The notes under the pieces are model-generated. The model saw only the letters and a list, made by a program, of their open reading frames with translations. It had not been told where the DNA came from and ran no database searches. From assembly GCF_004339665.1 (NCBI RefSeq), contig NZ_SMMU01000012.1, positions 77,290 through 140,947 on the forward strand: DNA of 63,658 nt. The letters run 5' to 3'. How positions within the stretch are numbered: position 1 is the stretch's first letter; every line of letters begins with the position of its first letter. Positions 21,602 through 31,314 of the stretch are shown here, piece by piece. The translations under genes were made by a program, and so were the position numbers. This DNA is from Azotobacter chroococcum (lineage in GTDB: Bacteria > Pseudomonadota > Gammaproteobacteria > Pseudomonadales > Pseudomonadaceae).

Positions 21602-23081
21602 TGAGCGCACCCGCCTGAGTTACGGCCTGATCGGCCTGATCCTGCTGCTTCTGCTCGGCCTGCTGGCCTGGCTGGCCAACCTGCCGCCGCGTCCGTCCGC
21701 CCCCGCTGGCGAAGCACCCACCGGCCCGGCCCGGCTGGAGTCGCTGGCCAACCTGAACGGCGAACCGCCGGTCCATCGTGCCCTGAACATCCAGGACTGG
21801 CGCACTGCCGAGGGCGCCCGGGTGCTCTTCGTCGAGGCCCGCCAGCTGCCGATGTTCGACCTGCGCCTGACCTTCGCCGCCGGCAGCAGCCAGGACGGCG
21901 ACACCCCCGGCCTGGCCCTGCTGACCAACGCCATGCTCAACGAAGGCGTGCCCGGCAAGGACGCGACCGCCATCGCCGAGGGCTTCGAGGGCCTCGGTGC
22001 CCAGTTCGGCAACGGCGCCTACCGCGACATGGCCGTCGCCAGCCTGCGCAGCCTGAGCGACCCGGCCAAGCGCGAGCCGGCGCTCGCCCTGTTCCGCGAG
22101 GTGCTCGGCCGCCCGGACTTCCCGGCCGACGCCCTAGCGCGGATCAAGAACCAGATGCTGGCCGGCTTCGAGATGCGCAAGCAGAGCCCCGGCAAGCTGG
22201 CCAGCCTCGCACTCAACCGCCAGCTGTTCGGCAGCCATCCCTACGCCCACCCGAGCGACGGTGACACCGAATCGATCGCGCCGATCGGCCGCGAGCAGCT
22301 GCAGGCCTTCCACGCCCGCGCCTACAGCGCCGCCAACGCGGTCATCGCGCTAGTCGGCGATCTGTCCCGCAGCGAGGCCGAAGCCATGGCCGCGGCCATT
22401 TCCGCCGCGCTGCCGGCGGGTCCGGCGCTGGCCAAGCCGGCCGCCCCGGCGCCGCCTAAGCCGGGCCTGCAGCACATCGAATACCCCTCGCAGCAGACCC
22501 ACCTGATGCTCGCCCAGCTCGGCATCGCCCGCGACGATCCGGACTACGCGGCGCTCTTTCTCGGCAACCAGATCCTCGGCGGCGGCGGCTTCGGCGCCCG
22601 GCTGATGGAGGAGGTGCGCGAGAAGCGCGGGCTGACCTACGGGATCTACTCCGGCTTCACCCCGATGCAGGTGCGCGGCCCCTTCATGATCAACCTGCAG
22701 ACCCGCGCCGACTACAGCCAGGGCACCCTGGAGCTGGTGCAGCAACTGGTCCGCGCGTTCATCGCCGAGGGACCGACGGCGAAGGAGCTGAAGGACGCCA
22801 AGCGCGAACTGATCGGCAGCTTCCCGCTGTCCACCGCGAGCAACGCCGACATCGTCGGCCAGCTCGGCGCCATCGGCTTCTACAACCTGCCGCTGAACCA
22901 CCTGGAGGTCTTCCTGCAGCAGGTCCAGGCGCTCACCGTCGAGCAGGTGAAGACGGCCATGGCCAGGCATATCGATCCGGACGGCTTCGTCGTGGTCAGC
23001 GCCGGGCCGACCGTCGAGCAGAAACCGCTGCCGCCGCCGACCGCGCCCGCCGAGCGCCCCGCCGTCACGCCGGAGCACTGA
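21594..23081 (+). CDS. M16 peptidase-like protein (non-catalytic partner)
   Basis: 495 residues with an N-terminal membrane anchor (residues about 11-29, LIGLILLLLLGLLAWLAN). It has the M16 fold, but the position of the HxxEH motif reads TPGLALLTNAMLNEG, so the zinc ligands are missing. It keeps the substrate-binding EKRGLTYGIYSGF region of the C-terminal half. It probably forms a complex with the upstream active subunit. The start has GAGGAGG upstream. Equivalent of PA0371. Confidence 0.9.
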   Translation: MTDERTRLSYGLIGLILLLLLGLLAWLANLPPRPSAPAGEAPTGPARLESLANLNGEPPVHRALNIQDWRTAEGARVLFVEARQLPMFDLRLTFAAGSSQDGDTPGLALLTNAMLNEGVPGKDATAIAEGFEGLGAQFGNGAYRDMAVASLRSLSDPAKREPALALFREVLGRPDFPADALARIKNQMLAGFEMRKQSPGKLASLALNRQLFGSHPYAHPSDGDTESIAPIGREQLQAFHARAYSAANAVIALVGDLSRSEAEAMAAAISAALPAGPALAKPAAPAPPKPGLQHIEYPSQQTHLMLAQLGIARDDPDYAALFLGNQILGGGGFGARLMEEVREKRGLTYGIYSGFTPMQVRGPFMINLQTRADYSQGTLELVQQLVRAFIAEGPTAKELKDAKRELIGSFPLSTASNADIVGQLGAIGFYNLPLNHLEVFLQQVQALTVEQVKTAMARHIDPDGFVVVSAGPTVEQKPLPPPTAPAERPAVTPEH

Positions 23082-23686
23082 TGCGCCAGCCCGCCCGCTC
23101 TTCCCGCCCGGCCGCCCGTCCCCACGGCGGCCAGGGCCTGCTGCGCATCATCGGCGGCGAATGGCGCTCGCGCCGCTTCGCCTTCCCCGAGGCGCCGGGC
23201 CTGCGCCCGACCCCCGACCGGGTCCGCGAGACCCTGTTCAACTGGCTGGCGCCCCATGTCGAAGGTGCCCGGGTGCTCGACCCCTTCGCCGGCAGCGGCG
23301 CGCTCTACCTGGAAGCCCTGTCGCGCGGCGCCGGCCAGGCGCTGGCGCTGGACCTCAACGGCGAGGCCGTCGCCAGCCTGCGCCGCCACCTCGACAGTCT
23401 GCGCTGCGGCAACGGCCAGCTGCTGCAGGGCGATGCCCTGCGCTACCTGGAGCACCAGTCGCCGAGCCCCTTCGACCTGGTGTTCCTCGACCCGCCCTTC
23501 CACCAGGACCTGCTGACGCCTGCCTGCCGGCTGCTCGAGGAGCGTGGCTGGCTGGCCCGCGACGCCTGGATCTACACTGAAAGCGAAGCTCCGCCCTCCG
23601 CCCTCGGCCTGCCGGACAACTGGCGCCTGCACCGGGAAAAGCAGGCCGGCCAGGTGTATTACGCGCTGTGGCAGAGGACCGGCTGA
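23081..23686 (+). CDS. rsmD: 16S rRNA (guanine966-N2)-methyltransferase RsmD
   Basis: 201 residues. RsmD signatures are LRIIGGEWRSRRFAFP, LRPTPDRVRETLFNWL, the SAM site VLDPFAGSGALYLEALSRGA and the catalytic motif DPPF (LVFLDPPFHQDL). It modifies G966 of 16S rRNA in the 30S subunit. Its start overlaps the stop of the M16 gene by one base. The N-terminal 20 residues are Arg/Pro-rich and variable. Confidence 0.95.
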   Translation: MRQPARSSRPAARPHGGQGLLRIIGGEWRSRRFAFPEAPGLRPTPDRVRETLFNWLAPHVEGARVLDPFAGSGALYLEALSRGAGQALALDLNGEAVASLRRHLDSLRCGNGQLLQGDALRYLEHQSPSPFDLVFLDPPFHQDLLTPACRLLEERGWLARDAWIYTESEAPPSALGLPDNWRLHREKQAGQVYYALWQRTG

Positions 23687-23736
23687 AGCGCCAAGCCGCC
23701 TTGGCGCTGTCATGGACGAACCTGCGGGTTCCGCCG

Positions 23737-24726
23737 ATGAACGACGTACCCTTTCGCCCCGCCTGGTGGCTGCCCGGTCCGCACCTGCAAACCCTGTGGG
23801 GACCGCTGTGCCGCCGGCTGCCGCCGCTGGAGCGCCGCCGCGAGCGCCTCTGGCTGGCCGACGGCGACTTCCTCGACCTCGACTGGCACGGCCCGAACAA
23901 TCCGCGGGCGCCGCTGGTGCTGGTGCTGCACGGCCTGACCGGCTCCTCCCGCTCGCCCTATGTGCTCGGCCTGCAGCGGGCCCTGGCGGAGCGTGGCTGG
24001 GCCAGCGCGGCGCTGAACTGGCGCGGCTGCTCCGGCGAGCCCAACCGGCTGCCGCGGGCCTATCACTCCGGCGCCAGCGACGACCTCGCCGCGGCCATCG
24101 CCCACCTGCGCAGGCTGCGCCCGCACGCTGCGCTGCATGCGGTCGGCTACTCGCTGGGCGGCAACGTGCTGCTCAAGCACCTCGGCGAAAGCGGCGCCGA
24201 CTGCGCCCTGCAGGCGGCCGTGGCGGTGTCGGTGCCGTTTCGCCTGGACCAGTGCGCCGACCGCATCGGCCAGGGCTTCTCGCGGCTCTACCAGGCGCAC
24301 TTCATGCGCGCCATGCGCCTCTACGTGGAGGACAAGCAGCGCCAGTTCGCCCGCCTCGGCCAGGCCGAGCATCTCGCCACCCTGGAACGCCTCGGCCCGC
24401 TGCAGGGCCTGCGCACCTTCTGGGAGTTCGACGGGCGCATCACCGCACCGCTGCACGGCTTCCTCGATGCCGGCGACTACTACCGGCGCGCCTCCAGCCG
24501 CTACTTCCTCGCCGCCATCCGCGTGCCGACGCTGATCGTCCAGGCCGCCGACGACCCCTTCGTGTTCCCCCACAGTCTGCCGCCGCCGCACGAGCTGTCG
24601 GCGAGCATCCAGTTCGAGTTGCAACCAGGCGGCGGCCATGTCGGTTTCGTCGAAGGCTCGCCGCACCGCCCCGGCCTCTACCTGGAGCGGCGCATCCCCG
24701 CCTGGCTGGCGGCTCTCCCGCGCTGA
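23737..24726 (+). CDS. YheT-family alpha/beta hydrolase
   Basis: 329 residues of the AB-hydrolase-4 (YheT/EMB8) family. It opens FRPAWWLPGPHLQTLWG, typical of YheT. The oxyanion region is HGLTGSSRS, the nucleophile S139 lies in GYSLGG, and the C-terminal Asp/His candidates are in QAADDPFVFP and GGHVGFVEG. Likely an esterase of unknown substrate. The gene follows rsmD by 50 bases. Confidence 0.9.
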   Translation: MNDVPFRPAWWLPGPHLQTLWGPLCRRLPPLERRRERLWLADGDFLDLDWHGPNNPRAPLVLVLHGLTGSSRSPYVLGLQRALAERGWASAALNWRGCSGEPNRLPRAYHSGASDDLAAAIAHLRRLRPHAALHAVGYSLGGNVLLKHLGESGADCALQAAVAVSVPFRLDQCADRIGQGFSRLYQAHFMRAMRLYVEDKQRQFARLGQAEHLATLERLGPLQGLRTFWEFDGRITAPLHGFLDAGDYYRRASSRYFLAAIRVPTLIVQAADDPFVFPHSLPPPHELSASIQFELQPGGGHVGFVEGSPHRPGLYLERRIPAWLAALPR

Positions 24727-25275
<549 letters not shown>

Positions 25276-25381
25276 GCGGCCACAACCGGCGCATCGCGGC
25301 CAAATTGCTGGCCAGGCCGGGAATAGCCGAAGTCAAGCGTTTACTCGGCAAGCCAAACGGCTATAATGGCCGCCCTTTCTA

Positions 25382-25457
<76 letters not shown>

Positions 25458-25474
25458 ATTAAATCAACGACTTA

Positions 25475-25506
25475 GGCTCGCAGCGATGCGGGCCTTTGTT
25501 GTTTTT
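25475..25506 (+). terminator. Terminator of tRNA-Thr
   Basis: An 8-bp stem with one G-T pair (25475-25482 with 25487-25494) is followed by TTTGTTGTTTTT. Confidence 0.8.
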
Positions 25507-25603
25507 GGCTTCTCAGCAGGCAGATTTTCCCCGTTCGTTCCCCGTTTCGCGATTGAGCCTCCCTGCTTTCCCCGTTCGCTGGCGCTGGCGCTGGCGATCG
25601 TCG

Positions 25604-25826
25604 TCACTCCTTCGCCTCGGGGGGGTTGTTCCGCCAATGGTGGATGACGTTCTCGCCGCAGGTGGTGATGCGGTGATCGGCACCGGCATGGCGGCAACCA
25701 GGGGGGGGGGCGGCGATTCCCCGGCCCCTCGCGTGCGTGCGCGTACGGGTCGCGAAACTCGGGCAGGCGGTCGGCTACCTGCTCGGCATGGGTGCCCCAG
25801 ACCGGGGCAGCCCTCCAGGCGATCAT
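25604..25826 (-). pseudogene. Fragment of a small, possibly phage-derived gene broken at a 10-G run
   Basis: On the minus strand one frame reads IAWRAAPVWGTHAEQVADRL and on to DPYAHAREGPGN. It then passes a run of ten identical bases (25701-25710) after which the sensible sequence moves to another frame, GCRHAGADHRITTCGENVIH and on to HHWRNNPPEAKE, with a stop at 25604. The second part has a Cys/His pattern such as that of small zinc-binding phage proteins. I cannot name the family. The frame change at a homopolymer could be a true mutation or a sequencing error. Confidence 0.35.
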
Positions 25827-25869
25827 CCATCAGCAGCCGGCGTGCCGAACATCTCCCGAGTTCTCGGGC

Positions 25870-26126
25870 GATCACTACAAAACTTTGGGGAGGCCGACCA
25901 TGTTCACCTGAGGGTGACATACCCGCCGAAAGTGGCTCTCTCGAAGCGGGTGAACAGCGTGAAAGGCGCATCCAGCCGCCGAATGAAGCAGCTACACCCT
26001 GAGTTGGTCGCACCGGCATACCGCAGCAATGCCTTGCGGAGCCCCAGCTATTTTGCCGGCAGCGTCGGCGGCGCTCCTCTTGCGGTGTTCAGGCAATACA
26101 TCGAGCAGCAGGCAAGGCCGCTATAG
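25870..26126 (+). pseudogene. tnpA: 3' remnant of an IS200/IS605-family TnpA transposase
   Basis: The frame ending at 26126 encodes the C-terminal two-thirds of a Y1 HUH transposase: DHVHL (metal-binding H-x-H, near base 25899), YPPKVALSKRVNSVKGASSR, the SPSYFAGSVGGAPLAV motif and the nucleophile Tyr in RQYIEQQ (base 26097). The N-terminal third of the usual protein of about 140 residues is absent; upstream sequence in this frame is unrelated. A perfect 7-bp hairpin at 26282-26298 (GCCTGAA-TAT-TTCAGGC) resembles the subterminal hairpin that such elements carry, and may mark the right end. Not mobile on its own. Confidence 0.75.
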
Positions 26127-26569
26127 GGAGGTGCGCCATTCACCCCCGCATTAGAAGTACGAGGCTTTCCGCGCATTTCAGTAACTTCCGACGGACCTGC
26201 CGCACTCGTGCGATGGCGAACGCCACGACAGCGAAAGCTTGACGCCAGCCCTCCATGACGCTGTTTCACCGCCAAGGAACTGCCTGAATATTTCAGGCCC
26301 GCCCATGCAGTTAGTTTGCAACCTTCGGGACGAACATCGATCCCAAACAAGGCTTTCACACTTGGCATCCCGCCCTTTACCCAATTTTCACAAACCCGAA
26401 TATTTACCCTACAAAAGATACAAGTATTGGTTTGAGTTCGAAAACGGGACACAACCGTTCGTCGCCAAAGTCGTCTACGGGAAGAGCTGGCGTCATTTCG
26501 ATACTTAACTGTTAAAGTCGAGCAGGCTCGATCAACCTAATAAGGCATCAAGCTCTGGAGTTCTCTGAA

Positions 26570-26830
26570 ATGGATGGATTTGCACGCTGTGCTTATAGGC
26601 GCCTTGAACTGGCACATGTCTATCGCGACACGGCCAACGAGCTGTGCAGTGAAGATGACCATAACCCTTCAGTAAAGTTTTTCAGAAACAAAGCCTACTA
26701 CGAGAAGGTCCGTGCCAGCGCCCTGCTGGAAATGCTGGCGGATATCGCCCACAACAAGTCAATGGAATCCCAGCAAGCTGCCAACAGTCAATTAACGAGC
26801 CCTCCGGAAACCGAACGCTTTTTATGTTAG
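26570..26830 (+). CDS. Small hypothetical protein in the tRNA-Thr island
   Basis: 86 residues starting MDGFARCAYRRLELAHVYRD, with helical, charged character and a possible coiled region around residues 45-65. A GGAG lies about ten bases before the ATG. Composition is lower in GC than neighbouring housekeeping genes and it stands alone in otherwise empty DNA. I do not recognise it. It could be a real accessory gene or chance. Confidence 0.4.
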   Translation: MDGFARCAYRRLELAHVYRDTANELCSEDDHNPSVKFFRNKAYYEKVRASALLEMLADIAHNKSMESQQAANSQLTSPPETERFLC

Positions 26831-28093
26831 GCCGGCTTGATCGGCTGGCAGCCGGAACAAGCGCAGGCCTTGTCCAAGCTGGGGACAAGCCTGGCGGGCT
26901 CTGCGTCGAAACAAGGTCACTTCCAACAACGCCTGTTCAGGATTGACCGGACTTCGTTGCGGTCTTTCCGAACTCCATCCCTGCGGATTGTTCGCGGCCG
27001 GGCCGCGAACTACCTGCACGTGTATTGAAAACCGGCGCTGCCGGACTTCCGCTACCTGAACTGCACGCCCCGGCAGGCGGGCAGCGGCAGGTCATGGAGC
27101 GATCGGGATTCGCCTCGGCCCTGCCCCGCTGAAAACACCGCCGATCTTCCAGACGAATGGTCATTCCCATCCTCCCAGCCGGAAGCCGGGACAAGAGGAT
27201 ACGCACGGACAGCGCCGACTTGCCGCAGGAGGCTGGGGAGTCATTCGAAAGAGTCTCCCTGTAGCGACTGCGCCAGCAGTACCGCGAGGCTGATCCCCTG
27301 ACAACCAGGCCAGCTGGATGCCAATAAAGCCCACTGGTGAATCGATTTACCAAGCGCTAGACTCAAATAATCGAGCCACTTGCCAAACGAAATCCCAGAG
27401 ACTAAGGTAGCGCTACCTCAGCGATACGAGCCTGCGTTAGGACAGCGCTCCATCCCGAGGGGCCGCTCCAAAATCGAGATAACGTTAAAGCGGCAATCGA
27501 CAAGAACAACAAGCAGGATGGCAGCAACGCTCTGTTGTGCGATGGGTCTGACCTCGCAAAGATAGCGCTGTCCTCCGCAGGCGAGGTGTCTCATGTGCTC
27601 ATCTACCGCTACGTTGATCAACCCAGGGGCCGCCGGCCGTGGCCAGCCCCGCCCCCCTCAGGCACCTTGCCTGCGCAGCACTGCAGGCTCCCGAAGGCGC
27701 CGCTTCCGTTCCTCCCGCGGCGCCAGCTCGCGCGTCGCGCGATCGGTGGCCAAAGCCGACTGAGCGATCGCCGCCTGAAGCAACCCTCACCCGGCGTTGC
27801 GGCAAGACGGCGACCTCCCGACCTCGCTCCCCCGGAAAGACGCAAGCCCAGGCTGCCGGCAAGGCTTCCCGAAGCACCGCCGAGCGGCAGGCAAGCGCCC
27901 CGACATGACCGGACGCGACATCCCTTTGGCGGGCCTGGCGCGTCAAAGACGGCAGGTCCGGCCTGCGGCAGGAAGCCGTACCGAATTTGATCCGGGAATG
28001 CCGTTCCCGGCTCGAAACCTTGCTTGGGCTGCGTTCTGCGCGCCCGGCAGAAGGCTCCTTGAAAGCAACAATCACAACAAGAGGAAATCCACG
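26831..28093. other. Gene-poor island remainder and upstream region of the glucose transporter
   Basis: About 1.26 kb with no frame that has both a ribosome site and recognisable protein. Open frames on both strands read as Arg/Pro-rich shadows. A perfect 7-bp palindrome (27992-27998 with 28004-28010) lies 84 bases before the transporter start and could be an operator. Part of this stretch presumably holds the transporter promoter. Confidence 0.4.
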
Positions 28094-29383
28094 ATGACGA
28101 CGGTAGAAACAACCTTTAGCGGAGCTGACTCGGGCAGCCTGGCAACAGCCCAAACGAAGAAACTGAGCCTGTACGTGTTTGCCCTGTTCTTCATTTTCGG
28201 CGGCCTGACCAGCCTCAACGACGTACTGGTTCCCAAGCTGAAAAGCCTGTTCAGCCTCAGCTACACCGAGGCCATGCTGGTGCAGTCGGCGTTCTTCTTC
28301 GCCTACTTCGTCGCCTCCATCCCGGCCGGCCTGCTGATCGCCCGGATCGGCTACATGAAGGCCGCCGTTATCGGCCTGCTGACCATGGCCGCCGGCTGCC
28401 TGCTGTTCATACCGGCGACCCTGTCGACGCTGTTTCCGGCCTTCCTGGGCGCCCTGTTCATCCTGGCGGTGGGCGTCACCACCGTTCAGGTCGTGGCCAA
28501 CCCCCTGCTGTCGCTGCTGGGGCCGGGCTCGACCGCGCACAGCCGCCTGACCCTGGGCCAGGGCTTCAACTCGCTGGGCACCACCGTGGCCCCCTACATC
28601 GGCGCCATCCTGATCCTCGGCGCGCTGAACGAAGTGGACCCGGCCACGCTGTCGGGAGCCGAACTCACCGCCTTCCTGGCCCATGAGGCCAGCGTGATCA
28701 GCAACACCTATGCCGGCATCGCCCTGGTGATCTGCCTCATCGCCGCCATCGTCTGGCTGCAGCGCAACGCGCTGAAGTCCACCCGCAAGCCCGAGCGCCT
28801 CAATCCGTTTTCCGCCCTCGACCTGCTGAAGCAGCCGCGCTTCGCCTTCGGTGCCGCCTGCATCTTCCTGTACGTCGGCGCCGAAGTGGCAATCGGCAGC
28901 CTGCTCACCGACTACCTGATGCTCCCGACGACCCTGGGCATGGCCGCGGAAGAGGCCGGCAAGCATGTGGCCTTCTACTGGGGTGGCGCCATGGTGGGCC
29001 GCTTCATCGGCGCGGCCCTGATGCGCCGCTTCGCGCCCGGCAAGCTGCTGGCCTTCGCCGCCACCACCGTCATCGTGCTGCTGACCCTCTCCGCGATGTC
29101 GACCGGCACCCTCGCCGGCTGGTCGCTGCTGGCCGTCGGCCTGTTCAACTCCATCATGTTCCCGACCATCTTCACCCTGGCCTCCGAAGGGCTCGGCGAG
29201 CGGGCGGCGGAAGGCTCGGGGCTGATCTGCTGCGCGATCGTCGGTGGCGCCATCATCCCGCCGATCACCGGGTTCGCCGCCGACCTGTCGACCCTGGCCC
29301 TGGCCCTGGCCGTTCCGGCCATCTGCTACGCCGGCATCGCCTACTTCGGCTGGTACGCACGCCGCCCGCACGCGACGGCCTGA
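28094..29383 (+). CDS. gluP: Glucose/galactose MFS transporter (GluP/FucP family)
   Basis: 429 residues, about twelve transmembrane segments. The FucP/GluP subfamily is recognised by LYVFALFFIFGGLTSLNDVL with the conserved Asn-Asp, the VQVVANPLLSLLG stretch and TLGQGFNSLGTTVAPYIGA. It imports hexoses with protons. A GAGGAAA ribosome site precedes the ATG at 28094. Glucokinase follows 300 bases downstream on the same strand, so imported glucose can be phosphorylated at once; this pairing supports glucose as substrate. Confidence 0.9.
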   Translation: MTTVETTFSGADSGSLATAQTKKLSLYVFALFFIFGGLTSLNDVLVPKLKSLFSLSYTEAMLVQSAFFFAYFVASIPAGLLIARIGYMKAAVIGLLTMAAGCLLFIPATLSTLFPAFLGALFILAVGVTTVQVVANPLLSLLGPGSTAHSRLTLGQGFNSLGTTVAPYIGAILILGALNEVDPATLSGAELTAFLAHEASVISNTYAGIALVICLIAAIVWLQRNALKSTRKPERLNPFSALDLLKQPRFAFGAACIFLYVGAEVAIGSLLTDYLMLPTTLGMAAEEAGKHVAFYWGGAMVGRFIGAALMRRFAPGKLLAFAATTVIVLLTLSAMSTGTLAGWSLLAVGLFNSIMFPTIFTLASEGLGERAAEGSGLICCAIVGGAIIPPITGFAADLSTLALALAVPAICYAGIAYFGWYARRPHATA

Positions 29384-29681
29384 ACGGACGGCGATCCCGA
29401 GGGCGATCCGAAGGCCGGCGGACCTTCCTCGCCGGGGCGAATCCAGCGCCCCGGCGAGCGTCGGCAAGGATCGGATCCGGCGCGGCGCGACGAGGGCTTG
29501 GCCCCTCGCCGCGCCGCAGCCATGACGGACCGACACCGCCTCCTGCTCGCACGCCCATTCAACCACTTCATCAAAGCAACAAGAGCACACGATCCATGAC
29601 TGTCGAAACCTACGTCCCAGCCCCCAGCTCGACTTTGACCATCATGCACATGGCGTGCTCCACGTTGCCGGAGGAACTGCA

Positions 29682-30653
29682 ATGAAACTGGCACTGGTCG
29701 GTGACATCGGGGGCACCAATGCGCGCTTCGCCCTCTGGAAAAACGGTCGGATCGAGTCGGTGCGCACGCTGGCCGCCGCCGAATTCGCCACCCCGGAGCG
29801 GGCCATCGAGGATTACCTGTCCGCCCTCGGCCTGCCGCTGGACAGCCTCTCCAGCCTGTGCCTGGGCTGCGCCGGGCCGGTGTCCGGCGAGGACTTCCGC
29901 TTCACCAACAACCACTGGACCCTCAACCGCACGGCCTTCCGCAATGCGCTGCAGCTGGACAACCTGCTGCTGATCAACGACTTCACCGCCATGGCGCTGG
30001 GCATGACGAGCCTGCGTGAAAACGAGCGCATCCAGATCTGCCCCGGCGAGGCGGAGGCCGACCGTCCGGCACTGGTGATCGGCCCGGGCACCGGGCTCGG
30101 CGTCAGCACCCTGCTGCCCGACGGCGAGCGGGGCTGGCGGGTGCTGCCGGGCGAAGGCGGGCATGTCGACCTGCCGATCGGCAGCCTGCGCGAGGCGGCC
30201 CTGTGGCAGCAGCTGTTCGCCGAACTCGGCCACGTGCGCGCCGAGGACATCCTCAGCGGCAGCGGCCTGGTCCGGCTCTACCGCTCGATCTGCGCCCTGG
30301 ACAACCAGGTGCCGCACCTGAGCTCGCCCGCCGAGATCAGCAGCGCCGCCCTGGCCGGCGATCCGGTCGCCGAGGAAGTGCTGAGCCTGTTCTGCATCTG
30401 GCTCGGACGCGTCGCCGGCAACGGTGTGCTGTCCCTCGGCGCGCGCGGCGGGGTGTACATCGTCGGCGGGGTGATTCCGCGCTTCTCGGCCTTCTTCCAG
30501 TCCAGCGGCTTCGCCAAGAGCCTGTGCAGCAAGGGCTGCATGAGCCACTACCTCGAGGGCGTGCCGGTCTGGCTGGTGACCGCCGAATACCCAGGCCTGG
30601 AAGGCGCCGGCGTCGCCCTGCAGCAGATGCTCGACGCGCCCGGCGCCGCCTGA
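29682..30653 (+). CDS. glk: Glucokinase
   Basis: 323 residues of the proteobacterial Glk family (not ROK). The phosphate-binding VGDIGGTNARFALW is at residues 6-19, NNHWTL and LINDFTAMALG form the sugar site (Asp is the catalytic base), and GPGTGLG is the adenosine motif. It makes glucose 6-phosphate. The ATG at 29682 has GGAGG nine bases upstream. It follows the transporter gene and ends before a double hairpin. Confidence 0.95.
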   Translation: MKLALVGDIGGTNARFALWKNGRIESVRTLAAAEFATPERAIEDYLSALGLPLDSLSSLCLGCAGPVSGEDFRFTNNHWTLNRTAFRNALQLDNLLLINDFTAMALGMTSLRENERIQICPGEAEADRPALVIGPGTGLGVSTLLPDGERGWRVLPGEGGHVDLPIGSLREAALWQQLFAELGHVRAEDILSGSGLVRLYRSICALDNQVPHLSSPAEISSAALAGDPVAEEVLSLFCIWLGRVAGNGVLSLGARGGVYIVGGVIPRFSAFFQSSGFAKSLCSKGCMSHYLEGVPVWLVTAEYPGLEGAGVALQQMLDAPGAA

Positions 30654-30666
30654 CCCCCTTCCCCCC

Positions 30667-30724
30667 GCCCTCTCCCCGCCCGGGAGAGGGCTGCGCACGC
30701 TGCCGCCCCGGCCTTCGCCGGGGC
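30667..30724. terminator. Double hairpin between glk and a convergent gene
   Basis: A 10-bp perfect stem (30667-30676 with 30682-30691) and an 8-bp perfect stem (30705-30712 with 30717-30724) stand between convergent genes. T-tracts are short, so function as a terminator is inferred from position. Confidence 0.55.
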
Positions 30725-30732
30725 GCGTTCCC

Positions 30733-31314
30733 CTAACGTTTCACCAGGCGCAGCTTCGGCGGCGACGCCACGGGCGCACGGCGCGCATCGGCGGCGTTCG
30801 CGCGGATGAACTCCACGATGGCGTAGTGGCAGGCGTTGAACAGCGGGCCGTCCTTCCAGGACTCGCCCTGATGCTCGGCGCTGTCCTCCAAGGCCTCGAC
30901 GAAGACAACCTCCAGCAGCCTGACAGGCCCCTCACCACGGAGCGCGACGCGCTGGACCGGATTCACGTTCAGCAGGTCGCAAAGGCCATCGAAGCCCAGG
31001 GCCCCGGCGATCTCCTTGCGCCCCAGCACCAACAGGCGCCCGAAGCTCGCCAGTGCCTGGCACAGGTCGTTCATGGCGTCGTAGCGGTGGCTGGCGGCCT
31101 GTCGCTCCAGATCGGCCACGGCGAGCTTGGTGAACGGCAGGAAGGGCCGCAGCCTGCCGGCCTGGCGGCGCAGCGCGCGGCGCTCGGCGCGAATGACGTC
31201 CAGTTCCTGGGCGAGAACCCGGCAGAGGCGGCGGATCGCGATCAGCCGGGTACGCACAGTAGCTGTCGGCCGGTCGGAGAGCTCGACGAGAAGACGCAGG
31301 TGTTCGGCTTTCAT
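30733..31314 (-). CDS. Hypothetical protein, helical, Arg-rich
   Basis: 193 residues. The N-terminal half is basic and helical (RTRLIAIRRLCRVLAQELDV then IRAERRALRRQAGR), suggesting coiled coil or nucleic-acid contact. The C-terminal half contains KDGPLFNACHYAIVEFIRAN. No signal peptide or membrane segment is evident. I do not recognise a family. Base composition matches the neighbours, which argues for a native, lineage-specific gene. It has no operon partner and ends 79 bases from glk, tail to tail. Confidence 0.65.
   Translation of the reverse strand: MKAEHLRLLVELSDRPTATVRTRLIAIRRLCRVLAQELDVIRAERRALRRQAGRLRPFLPFTKLAVADLERQAASHRYDAMNDLCQALASFGRLLVLGRKEIAGALGFDGLCDLLNVNPVQRVALRGEGPVRLLEVVFVEALEDSAEHQGESWKDGPLFNACHYAIVEFIRANAADARRAPVASPPKLRLVKR

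Noticed and set aside
25578..25597. Short tandem GCTGGC repetition, considered as a CRISPR or minisatellite
   Set aside because: Only about three short units with no spacers.
26048..26452. A 134-codon frame on the minus strand in the island
   Set aside because: Overlaps the transposase remnant in antisense and resembles no protein; no ribosome site.
25458..28093. A direct repeat of the tRNA-Thr 3' end as attachment site
   Set aside because: I could not find a second copy of the TTCGATTCC-to-CCA segment within the window.
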